Source of the DNA: Allomyces arbusculus
Lineage: Eukaryota > Blastocladiomycota > Blastocladiomycetes > Blastocladiales > Blastocladiaceae
Direction: 5' to 3'
DNA: 64,000 bases
Assembly (NCBI GenBank): GCA_027604705.1
Contig: JADHYV010000007.1
Location: 1 to 64,000 of the forward strand
Under the pieces are notes generated by a model. The model saw only the letters and a list, made by a program, of their open reading frames with translations. It ran no database searches and had not been told where the DNA came from. The position numbers and the translations under genes are program-made. Each line of letters opens with the position of its first letter. Within the stretch, counting starts at the first letter, position 1. Below are positions 22,085 through 32,500 of this stretch, piece after piece.

Positions 22085-23104
22085 TCATTGTCCTCCCAGC
22101 GACGCGTTGGGCATGGCGCTCGCTAGGGCCGTGCGCCGCGCTCGGGACTCGTCCCCCACCATGCCCGCGAGCGCCGCGCTGTACGCGGCCCACACGGTCG
22201 CAGGGAACCGCCAGCACATGATGTGCACCAGCGGCCACGGCAGCAACGCAAGCCGCGGCGGCAGACCGGGTGCGCGCATTGGACTTGAGCTCGTTTCCAG
22301 GAAGTATTCGGTCAGCGCGGCGACGTGATGGTCGGATCGCGCCGCGTGCGGTATGACGAGCGCGAGCGCTACCACCTCGTCCTCCTCGGGCGTTACGGCC
22401 GGATCAGCGTCCAGGAGCGTGCGAATCGCTGCAGCGTCGAGGTCCCGGGTTGCGTCGAGCAGCAGCCGTGCTGCGCCGGACCGTGCAAGCGTCGTAGGTC
22501 GCAGCTGGTACTCGACCCACGCCGGGTGCACGTCAGGGTCCTTGGAACTCTCATGGCGACGCGTGGGTTCGCCGCAAGTATTTCCGAGCTCCACGCACGC
22601 CTGCACCAGCACGTCCGTGCCCGCAAAGAGACTGGCCAGCTGCGCGGGAACGGCGCGCGCCAGGGCCGCGTCGATCGAGTGCAGCGATTGTAGCGCCCAT
22701 TGCCACATCGTGTGTGGGAGCGTGCGGTTGCAAAGAAGCAACGTCAAGAAGACTATCATGGCGCGCTGCCGCCCGTCCCGTCGTGGCAGTGCGTTGGTTA
22801 CGCCGAGGCCGTCTAGGCCGCAGCGCTGCTCCCAGGCATCCAGGCAACGAGAAAACTCGTCGTGCAGGTCCGGGTCCTGCGGGAGATGGTGGGCGAGTTG
22901 ATCGAGCGCGTTTTGCGCGCAAAGTTCGGGCGCATTCCATGATCGCAAGTCGTCGTTGGCGACCCATATGGCCGCGGCCCACGCTGCAATCATTGCGGGG
23001 AGAGAGCTGTTACGTGCTGAATAATGGTAGAGAACGACCTGCCGGCCGCAGGTGCAGCTCGTGATGGTTCGCGATGCAAGGCAGCGCGCCACAATAACGG
23101 GCAC
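22085..23104 (-). CDS. Uncharacterised helical protein, up to 339 residues
   Basis: I do not recognise this protein. One exon reads as an all-helical, Leu/Ala/Trp-rich sequence (for example LPHTMWQWALQSLHSIDAAL and LLPWPLVHIMCWRFPATVWA), which suggests repeated helices rather than membrane spans because charged residues are interspersed. Two starts are possible: 23104, or 22993 (MIAAWAAAIWVAND), which removes a Cys/Thr-rich leader that looks less like protein. The stop is at 22085. The next gene on the right is divergent, 1.4 kb away. Codon bias matches the neighbours, which is the main reason to believe the gene is real. Confidence 0.6.
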   Translation of the reverse strand: MPVIVARCLASRTITSCTCGRQVVLYHYSARNSSLPAMIAAWAAAIWVANDDLRSWNAPELCAQNALDQLAHHLPQDPDLHDEFSRCLDAWEQRCGLDGLGVTNALPRRDGRQRAMIVFLTLLLCNRTLPHTMWQWALQSLHSIDAALARAVPAQLASLFAGTDVLVQACVELGNTCGEPTRRHESSKDPDVHPAWVEYQLRPTTLARSGAARLLLDATRDLDAAAIRTLLDADPAVTPEEDEVVALALVIPHAARSDHHVAALTEYFLETSSSPMRAPGLPPRLALLPWPLVHIMCWRFPATVWAAYSAALAGMVGDESRARRTALASAMPNASLGGQ

Positions 23105-24522
23105 GAACCGTCAGCGTTGGTGCTAGACAGCCACTCGCCTGCGTCATGTCGTTGGTGCTTCATCTCCTTTTTTGTCACCTCGTCTCTGTCACGCTCGGTT
23201 GCCTGCACATCAGGAAACTCACGACAATGCGCAACTTCCGTACGGCGGCTCGCCATGCCGCTGCCGTGCGCGTTCGCCACGATCGCGCTGCACTCAGACA
23301 AGACAAGATGCATGAACCCGGGACAGGTAAAAGTATTCCACGCTCATCTGTCCCTCTCTCGCGAGGCAACATCCTGACCCGTTCAACGTCTGCCGTCAGG
23401 CACATTAGCGTGGATGTTGGCCGGGACCTGCGGCGCGTACGTCGCCTTCTACTGGTGGAGGGCGACGCGTTCCGAGTCTGCGACAGGAAGGAACAAGGAA
23501 TAATGTAAATACAAGCCGAGAGCGGCTATTGCTCCTCTAAAAGTCCTGGCCCATGTAGAAAAGCATTCTCCACCATGTCGTGGCGCGGATATCAGCGAAC
23601 ATGGTCTAAGGGGGGAGGGGGGACGGGCTCCAAGTACAGGACTGGGATGCAGTGCGAGAGGAGGAAACATAATCATGTCGAAAGCCAAGGTAGCACGCGA
23701 GAGCCGTGATATGTGGGCAAAATATGAATAGGTCGCGGCATTTTTCCTCGGCATGCGAATAATCATGGCTCGTACCCAGCTCGGACGTGACATGGGACTG
23801 TGCTGTTGGACAGCGGCCATTTTGCTCCATCTCCCTTCAGTCGCTACTCGTTGCCTTCAAGTCGCGGGAATGGGAGAAGAAGGATATATATTGGCAAACG
23901 AGTCCGTCGTCCAGCGGCTGCCACGGCGAGCCAGCCATTGAGAGTGTAGATTGTTACACACAGTGAGCATTTAATGTTTTTTTTCTTGTTTTTTGGCAGA
24001 ATGTTCGTTCTGTTGAGTATAGCGGTGTCCACCGTTTATTGATGGCCTTGAGGCCGAAACGAGTTTCATGGCGCCAAGAGTGTCGCCTCCTTCAGCGGAT
24101 CAGCACTGCATGCAGCCTGCAGTACGATGAGGTCGAGCAAAATTGATAGCAACAATGCATGCCGATCAGCTCTTCATCTTCCCTGCGGACGCTACGTGTA
24201 ACTACAGGAGCTGTTCGAAAAGGTGGGTGGGTGGGGGGAGGTGGTAGTTGAAGCTCTGCCAGATTGATCGTCTTCCTGTCGTGATGGTTTGTTTTGGTTT
24301 GCTGGGCAAAGCAGCAAAAGAACAACGTTGGCAGTGGGCGTTGCATGTCCGTCGTTCGCGCGCCGTTCGGTCAAGCCGTCCCTGCTTTCGCCTGGCTTGC
24401 TGCTTCCACCGTGATTCGACCTCAACGACCACTACGCGTGCACCAACCAACCAGCACTACCCGCACTAAATTGCAATCGACGCCCCGGGAATCGACCAGC
24501 TGGCGAGCCGCCCGCTGCCGCC
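23105..24522. other. Long divergent spacer with an AT-richer island
   Basis: It separates two genes transcribed away from each other, so it should hold both promoters. From about 23480 to 24300 the composition drops well below the surrounding GC content, with T-runs near 23975-23995 and a TATATAT at 23884-23890. No gene, tRNA or transposon ends could be recognised. Confidence 0.5.
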
Positions 24523-26553
24523 ATGGCGACCCGCGGGCTGCACCTCGATCTGCCCCCGCTGCGCTCGTCGCCCAGCTTTGCCGTGCTCGACCGCGCCGCG
24601 ACGGGCCGTACCGTGCCGGAACTCGCGCGCTTCTTTGACGCCCACCTGCCCTATGTCATGGGCTTTCTCAATGTGAGCCCTGCCGCGCCCGACCCGGCGC
24701 CCAAGGCGTTTGTCCTGCCGTGGCTCTCCTTCGACGCGCCCGCAGACGTGACGGCCACGACGCCCAAGCCCGCTCATGCCAGCATGCCAGCCGTTGACGC
24801 GATGAGCGATGCGATCCCGACGCCCGTTGTTGCACCGGCCGCCGTGTCGGAGGTGGATGAGGCGATGCTCGTCCGCGCCGTGGCCAGCGACCCGATTCTG
24901 CGCTCGGTACCTTCACCGCTGGTCGACTGCAAGGTCGATGTGTGCACGGACCTCGTTGACAAGATGGCCGTGGCGGTGGCCGTGGACCGCATCGAATTGG
25001 GGCCTGGTCACGACGAGGCCAGCGTCGAACCTGTGGGTCCGCTGACCAACTCGGCGCTCGTCGCGGCAATCCCGAACAGCGGCGGGTCGGGCCCGTCGCT
25101 CGACGGCACGACCATTGACGGCATTTCGGCGAGCATCGTGTCCACCCCGCGCGAATCGCCGGCTCTCCCTCCGACTGCTGCTGCGCACGTCAATGAGGAC
25201 GCGGAAGAGTCGAGTGCGGTGGAGGTGAAGGACGATACGGACGCGAGCATTGTCGATTCGCAGGAGTCGGCAGTCAGGGTCCCGCCGCCACCTCCGCCAC
25301 CACCTCCACCACTACATTTCACGACACCAGTGCCCGCTTCGACGCTGAATAGTGTGGAACCGCCACGACCGCGCCTTGTGCGCCGGCGAACGGGCCTCCC
25401 GCCGCGGCCCACGTCGCCCAAGCGCAGTTTGCCCGCAACAACCGCTGCACCCATCAAACCATCTGTTCCCCACCCACCCGCGCGTCCCCAAACCGTCCCG
25501 TATCCATCTTCACCCTGCACCGCTGCGATTCCGGCGCCTCCTCCGCCGCCTCCTCCGCCGCCTCCTGCACCTCCCTCCATCATCAGCGACGCGGCCGCCC
25601 CCGACCCGCTCGCGCTCTTCCCACGACTCGCCATGTGGGCGGATAGCCTGCGCGCGCTTCACGGGAGCGACGATGGCGACGACGATGACGGCCGCATGTC
25701 GACCGACACGGCTTCCACGTCACTTGCCGCATCGCCCGTCCCGACCCCCAGCATTTCGCCGCGCGGATCGCTCGCGACCATGCGCACGTCGAGCGGGACA
25801 TGGAGTACCGCATCCATTTCATCATCGCGGTCGGCACCAGCATGGGCCGCGCGCCCGTCGCTCCCGCCGGACATGGAGCATATTCACGGCATGGTCGCGC
25901 TGCGTCTGCAGCGGTTACCGAGCGCTGCGCGCCGATCCTCGACAGCCCCCGCGACGGGCGGCGGGATGCGGCAATCGGTCCGACACCTGTGGGCAGCCCT
26001 GCACGAACGCCGCAGCAGCGACCACTACGGCAGCAGCATTTCCGGCAGCGCCCCCGCGTGGCTGCGCGCCAAGTCGGCACACTCGGGTGTCGCCCTTGCG
26101 CTCGCCGAGGAAGCTCTCTGGAAGCGGCTCGGCACGATCGTCGACCGCGGCACGGCACAGATTGTCCTGGCCGACCACTTCAACCATTTGTGCGAGCAGC
26201 TCGTGATTGATGTGACGACGTGCCGTCCGCCGGCGCGCGCGTTGCGCAAGCTTGGCAAAGTGGCAGCGGCGCTCATGGATACGCGCGCGTACTTTTCGCT
26301 CGTGGCCGTCGCGGCGGCGCTGTGGACGTTGACGACGGCCACGCCGCACGCGAACGAGCCCGAGTGGCACTTGGCTGCGGCCGATCGGCTTGCAATGCAT
26401 GCGGTGCTCCATGTTGCGTCGCCCGCGGGCCGGTTCGCTGCCCTGCGCAACATGATGTTGTGTGATGCGGCCACGTACACGGCGGTCCCGCTTGCTGATC
26501 GTGCGCGGGTCGAAGCAAGTCGGCGCGTGTGCGAGTGGCTGTGGGCCATGTGA
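24523..26553 (+). CDS. Uncharacterised protein with poly-proline tracts, 676 residues; C-terminal domain weakly RasGEF-like
   Basis: A single exon starts at an ATG in good context (GCCATGG). Residues 1-60 look globular. The middle is disordered and has two runs of ten prolines, the kind that bind profilin, SH3 or WW domains. The last 230 residues are helical. DHFNHLCEQLVIDV, then RALRKLGKVAAALMDTRAYF followed by SLVAVAAAL, then GRFAALRNMMLCDAATYTAV follow the spacing of the catalytic core of Cdc25-type Ras exchange factors (FN..., RA...I..FI.VA, LR.L...NF..YR). The protein ends soon after, so the domain would be short. This resemblance is weak and judged from memory. Without it the protein is unknown; the gene itself is well supported by length and codon bias. 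Confidence 0.7.
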   Translation: MATRGLHLDLPPLRSSPSFAVLDRAATGRTVPELARFFDAHLPYVMGFLNVSPAAPDPAPKAFVLPWLSFDAPADVTATTPKPAHASMPAVDAMSDAIPTPVVAPAAVSEVDEAMLVRAVASDPILRSVPSPLVDCKVDVCTDLVDKMAVAVAVDRIELGPGHDEASVEPVGPLTNSALVAAIPNSGGSGPSLDGTTIDGISASIVSTPRESPALPPTAAAHVNEDAEESSAVEVKDDTDASIVDSQESAVRVPPPPPPPPPPLHFTTPVPASTLNSVEPPRPRLVRRRTGLPPRPTSPKRSLPATTAAPIKPSVPHPPARPQTVPYPSSPCTAAIPAPPPPPPPPPPAPPSIISDAAAPDPLALFPRLAMWADSLRALHGSDDGDDDDGRMSTDTASTSLAASPVPTPSISPRGSLATMRTSSGTWSTASISSSRSAPAWAARPSLPPDMEHIHGMVALRLQRLPSAARRSSTAPATGGGMRQSVRHLWAALHERRSSDHYGSSISGSAPAWLRAKSAHSGVALALAEEALWKRLGTIVDRGTAQIVLADHFNHLCEQLVIDVTTCRPPARALRKLGKVAAALMDTRAYFSLVAVAAALWTLTTATPHANEPEWHLAAADRLAMHAVLHVASPAGRFAALRNMMLCDAATYTAVPLADRARVEASRRVCEWLWAM

Positions 26554-27146
26554 AGAATGCCGAGCTGTTGGTCGTTTTTTTCAACCCTGATTATTCGTTG
26601 TATTCTACCGTCGCCTGCCGTCGTCATCTTGGTCGATTATCGTCTTACGCCTTCCTTCCGCTCCCCCATTGTGATCCATGCTGTGCTCTCCATTTTTGCC
26701 ACCAGTTGGACAAGGGTGACGGGCTCGCCTGTCCACCTGTTCCCTGTGCCGGTCCGGTTGTTGTTTGTTGCTGCCGTGAATGCCTTCAGAGTGTGTGTCT
26801 GCTTGTCGACGAGTTCTCCATCAATATTTTTCTTTTTGTTGCCTCGCCTTGTCTTCCTTCGCTCCATATTTCCCGTTTGCCCGGGTCGTCAGGGCGCAGA
26901 AGACTTGAAGCCAGCTGGCTGGATGCTGCCACTCGACGCGGTCACATGCGTGTTCCCGTTCATCCCTGCCGATCAAAAAGCAGGGGCCGGACGACGATCC
27001 TCCGTAATTCCTGCTGCAAAATGAACAGTGCATGGGCCACCTCGTCTTCAAGTCCGCACACTCGCCGCAATGCCGCGGGACCGACGCTCTCCACATGTCC
27101 TGCACACCCGACAAACAGCACTGACCCAACCAAGCAACCACCACCA
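26554..27146. other. Intergenic spacer
   Basis: It begins T-rich (3' UTR of the preceding gene) and ends C/A-rich just before 27147. No gene or repeat seen. Confidence 0.5.
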
Positions 27147-28933
27147 ATGCGACCCCCGTGCGGGATCGCCCACATTGCCGCATGGGACGTGCCGCGCCGC
27201 CAATGGCTCGGCGTCTGGTCCGGAGACCGTCTCGCTGCCGCTTCCGCGCACTCTGCCAACAAGAATGGAGCTGGGCTCGCTGCAGCGCAAAGTCTTCTCG
27301 TCCCCATGGTCCCGGCAGGATTTCAGCGGCTCGGCGCGTTCGTGTCATTTACCGAGTCGCTGCAGCAGAGAAGATCGGCAGTGGAGGCTGGAGATGACGA
27401 GGACGAAATGGCGCCGGCGTGTGCGCGGTTCATTGGAACTTTGCGTCGGCTCGTGGCGGCAGTCACGGATGTCGCGTCGGGCGCGAACCGTTGGACGGTG
27501 GGGGACGGTGGAGAGGCACCGTGGATGCATGTTCGGCGCGTGGGCAAGTGAGTGCTCTGGCTGCGTGAGAGCGTGTAGTCGTAATTACTACCCAGGTCGG
27601 CTCAATAGTGTCGTGGTTGGATTCGAGAGTGATGTGCACGTCGCGGCCCCGCTCGTCGACCGGATTGCATTCGTGATTTACGGTCTGTTGTACTTGACGG
27701 CGCCGACCAAGGCCTTGAGCCAAAAGGTGTGTCCTTTCATCAGCGGTTTGGTGGTTCGCAAGCGCGTTCCAACTCACGCTCTTCAACCATTTGCCAGGAA
27801 ATGGACAAGTTTCTCGTCGCCTACTTCCGCTACGGCCATCCGCTCGCACCCGGAAACGGGATCCCGACTCTCCCGCTCACGACCAAGGCGCGTCGTGTTC
27901 ACGTATCGGCGCTCGAGACCGTGGCCAAGCGGATCGCGGCGCCAGTGTCGCTCCTGGTGCACAGCGGTGTGGTCGTCGCGCATCTGCCTGACTGGCACGT
28001 TTCGACAGGTGCCGAGGATTGATTTTATACGCTCATGACACGATTTTGATGCTCTGTAGGATGAATTTGTCGGATTTCGAACAAGATCTGGTCATGACGG
28101 CCACTTGGCGGCATCTGCACCGATCGACATTTGACCAGTTGCTGTGCCTGCACGACTCGGCGCCTGCGGTGCGCTGATCTGTCACATAACGTTCTCGGCG
28201 GACTTGTCCACTGATTTCTGCCCGGCGCGCGGCTTCAGGTCACGCACCGGGTCGTTGGGTGCCGCATCGACTCGGACACGCATCTGGTCGCCGTTGTGGG
28301 GCCCTCGTGGGACCAGTCGCTGTCCGAGATTCGGCGCCAGGTGCGTAGCGTTGCTCACCACAGTATACCGCTATAACGCGTGGTCTCTCATGCTGACCGT
28401 TTCCTGAGTCCAGGTCCTGCCCATGTTTTGGGACCCGGCCGGTCCACCCGCCAAGAGCCCCTCGACATGGCAGCAGGGTAAAGTCGCGCTTGGCCCATGG
28501 GTTCACGGGTACATTTCCCTTCTTGTCCTCGTGCACGTATTGCGTTACATCAACTACTCTCCTCACCCCATGCGTTCAGTGCGCTCGTTGTGGTCCACGC
28601 GCGGCACACTGTGTTCCGTGACGTGCGTGACCACCGCCCAATGCTCTCTGCAATTTTGACACGCGCCTACCTCGACGCGGCATCGGTCGTGGACGCCGAC
28701 ACGGACCAGGTCGTTCTCCACGCGGTACGCGTCTCCCCCTCTCATCAACGCGCACGCATTTGCTCATACTTCACGGTGGACAGGGTCCGGACCGTGCATG
28801 GCCCGCGTACTGGTGCATTGACGCGGCACTTGGGGTCGAGGCCCTAGTATTGATGGACGCGGCGGTGCCAACCTACGCATATGACAAGGTGGTGCAGGTC
28901 GAGGTGGAGAAGTATCTGACGTGCTTGGGATAG
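27147..28933 (+). CDS. Longin-fold protein resembling Fuzzy (CPLANE complex; Mon1/Ccz1-like superfamily)
   Basis: Eight short exons (27147-27543, 27596-27726, 27798-28008, 28086-28168, 28239-28340, 28414-28508, 28580-28724, 28784-28933) give 437 residues, close to Fuzzy (418 in human). All phases agree. The first longin domain reads CGIAHIAAWDVPRRQWLGVW, then VVVGFESDVHVAAPLVDRIA and FVIYGLLYLTAP. The second part contains ALETVAKRIAAPVSLLVHSG then VVVAHLPDW, and the end contains ALVVVHARHTVF and AYWCIDAALGVEALVLMDAA, in the order of human FUZ. FUZ acts with Inturned and Wdpcp at the ciliary base. Mon1 and Ccz1 share the fold but are longer or differ in order. The first intron needs a GC donor (GCAAGT). 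The acceptor at 28085 is less sure than the others; an earlier AG (28058-28059) breaks the frame. Confidence 0.6.
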
Positions 28934-29556
28934 CGGAGGAAGACTGGATATTTACATCAATACCGTTGAGCACGAGAAATACGGATATCTGCCAGAGCAG
29001 TCAGTCAGGGGTGAAGTCATGAAGCACCGTCGTTGGCGTGACCGTGAAGTGTTGCAACTTGTGCACATCGCCGCACGTCGCCACATGGCACATGGTCGGG
29101 CCTGGACGGCAGCAACCAGCACCACCTCCACCACCGCCATCGCGCCTACGCCCAACAAGAACATCAAGTACGACCACTTTGGACCACGCTACAGCACGAC
29201 CAGCAAGCAGCAACTCGTCGCAGTCTGTTCCGACCACGGACGTGCCGCGATCCAGCGTCTTTCGCGCCGTGGACTGCGCTCAAGCTCGCTCGCGACCGCT
29301 GCGCGCGCCTTGTTCCCAGCACCTACACCCGCTCCCAACAAGCTTGCTTTGACCACGCCGCATCGGCCCGCGCGCCGGCGTCCGATCCCGCGCGCTTCAC
29401 GCCCATCGCACGCTTCTCGTCGTCCCCCGTGCCCTCTGCAGGCGGCGCCCCTCGAGCGCCACGCCGCCAACCACCATTTGGAACTCGCTGCAGCGCGGCC
29501 TGTCGTCGGCGATCTCGCGGCGGTCGCTGTCGCGGAGCACGCTGGACGGCACCACC
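28934..29556. other. Intergenic spacer before TRAPPC10
   Basis: The region contains the TRAPPC10 promoter and perhaps an undetected N-terminal exon, since a Pro/Arg/Ser-rich frame ends in a good acceptor (CTCTGCAG, 29431-29438). I cannot tell leader from disordered coding sequence here. Confidence 0.4.
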
Positions 29557-32500
29557 ATGTCGGCCACCGCTTCCGAAGTTGGAGGCGACTATGCAGGCGG
29601 TGCCTCGTCCGACACGGGCACCGCCGTCGGCTCGCCTGCATCGCCGACCGCAGTCACGGCGGCAGCCGCAGCGGCGGTTGCGGGCCCGTTGGCGTTCCAG
29701 GAGGAGCCGAGGGCTCTCTTGACGTGTACGGCACGCTGCTGTTCGGGTGGAAGGGGACAAGCACGTGTGCATTGGTGCTGACGCGATTTCTTTCGGGACC
29801 GAACAGACCGCGACGATTACCAGCTGTGGCCACACGTGCAGCGCGAGCTCATGCCGCGGTTGCCGTTGCGCAACTTGACGTGGAAGTCGATGCGCGGCAC
29901 GCGCACGATCCCGCTACTCGATGTACGCGTGCGCCCGTTCGAGGAGGGCATGTTGCCGCGCACTTCCATGTTTACGGCGCCGACGCCGTCGCTGCATCTG
30001 TATTTTGTGCACTGCGATGTACGTGCGTGGTCGGTGTTGCGCTCGCGCCAAGTGACCTTGAGGTGGCTGACGATCGTGCGCATAACAGGACGCCGAAACC
30101 TACCGTCAAGTCATCCGAGGGCAGATCCGCGCATGGGTTGACCTGTTTGCGACCAAGCGCGATCAAGAATGGCTCATTGTCTACATTGCTACGGAAACCA
30201 AGACGTCCAAGTTCCTTCCCAATATGAAGACCTCGGTTTTTGAGAAGATCAAGGCGGATTTTGGCAAGGGGTCCGACAAGCGCGACCGGTGCCTCGCGCT
30301 GCGTTTGCTCGACGCCGATGCTCGCGACCAGGACGTCTGGGGCGAGTTCTTCCAGCGCATTAAGGACGGGATCCTGACTTCGTTCGACACGCAGGTGATG
30401 CGGTACGACGAGGACATTCAGCGGCTCGACGCGCAGCGCATGATGCCCGGGTGGAACTTTTGCCAGTTTTTTTTGCTCAAGGAGGGGCTCGCCAATTGTT
30501 TCGAGGCGATTGCGTTGCTTGACGACGCGCTCATGCAGTACGAGGAGCTCGAGGTCGTGCACGATCAAACGATCCACACGCAAATCTCATCGTTTAGCAC
30601 TTTTGGTGGGACCGAGCGCGGCGACGACCACCCGGGCGCGCACCTGTTCAGCTCCTCGTCGACCAAGGACTACCGGCAACTGCTCATGTCGAATGCGATT
30701 TCCGTGTTTGATTTCCGCGTCTACCTGATTCGCCAGCAGCTGCACTTGATTCGTCGCCAACGTCGCGTGCTCGATCTGTTGCGGCGCACTGTCCAGTTTC
30801 TGCGCGTGTTTGAGACGACGCTTGATGCGAATGCCGCGATTCTGCCGCCGTTCTTTACCGAGTCTTTTGTTCTGTCGTTCACCGACGCGGTCCTGCGCGC
30901 CGTCGACGAACTCGTGGCCACGCAGCGGCTTGACGTCGAGGCGCTCACGCGCGTCAGCTCAGCTCGCCTCGAGTTGGTGTTGCTCGCCAAAGTGCACCTC
31001 GACCGGCTTGGTGCCGCGTTCCACCACGTGCGCGGGTGCCTGGCCGCAACCACGATCACATCGGGTACCGCATCGACCGGCACAGCAACACCTGAAGAAG
31101 GGCACGTCGATGGTGCAAACGGTGTGGGGGCGCCGCTGGCACGGCGTCCCTCGTCGGTCGTTGCACGACTGTCGAACCCGCTCGCCGTGGTTGCCATCTC
31201 GGACGCGCAGGCGTACGCCGAGCAGTACATGCGGCTCACGGATTACGGGTTGGCCGCCGCGAGCATGTGCGGCAAGCCGCGGCTCGCCGTCATGATCAAG
31301 ACCGACCAAGCGCACTTGCACTTCGCACTCGGGTCCTGGGACACGGCGAGTTTCCTGTACCAGGGCGTAATCCAGACGTACGCCGAGAACGGGTGGCTCG
31401 TGATTGACCGGCATCTGCTGCAGCGGCAGGCCGCGTGCTACCGCGAGCTCGACAACACCAAGGAGTACCTGATGACGTGCTTGCGGCTCGTAGCGTCGAA
31501 TATCATCCACCGCCAGGAAACGTCCGGGATGATGTTGCCGGCAGGCGAGTCGGACGAGGCCGCAGCCGCGTTCGATATGGATATGGATGAGTTGACGGAG
31601 CAGGCGCGGCACCTCGACCACGCAGTCGTTGTCGAGTTTATGCCGCTGTTCCAGGTCGTTTTACCGCCCGTCATGTTCTCGCACCACGACCGCGCGTCCG
31701 ACAAGATTGAGCTGCGCGGCGTGCAAATCGACTCGGCGCTACCCGTGGCCATGCACGTCGACCGGATCGCAGTCGGGCTCGTAGGTGGGGAGACCAACGA
31801 CGTGGTCTTTGCGCAGCGGCAAGTGACGCTACACCCCGGGTCCAACTACCTTGACCTCGTCTGGGAAAAGCCCGGCACTTCCGGCGACTACGTGGCCGAA
31901 AAGGTCAAGATCGAGGTCGGTCGACTGATTTTCGTCGCCAACTTGATCAAGCAAGGCCGGAAACACACGCTGCGCATCGACGAGCCGCCGAACCCGATCG
32001 CTCTGCATCTGACGCTCCCGCACGCCGTGCAGCTGGCCGGGAACACCGTGTGCCTGCAGATCGTTTCAGCCGACCCAGACTTGGTCGTGCGGCACGGGCT
32101 CCTGTCGCTGTGGATGCTCACGCCCGACCAGGCCGTGACTGCCGTCGCCATGGCACCGCGGCACGCGGCCGACCCACTCATTCCGCTCGCCCCCGCCGTG
32201 GAAGGCGCCGCACGGTACCCGGTCCCGGCGTTCCAGGGGGCTGCCGCGCTCTGGCTGACGCTGTCCCGCCCGCTGGCGGACGCGAAACTGAAACTCGTGT
32301 TCGAGTACCACCGCGCCGATACGGATGCGCCGCAGACCGTGTCGGGGATCGCGTCGGTTGTCGGGACGGCGGTGCCGCGCGCGCATGCGGAACTGCAGGT
32401 TGTCGGCGACCAGCACTTTGTCGTTGTCACGGTCGCAAATGATGATCCGTCACCGTTGTGCATCGATGATGTCGCGATTGCTGAGGCGGTGGGCGCATCG

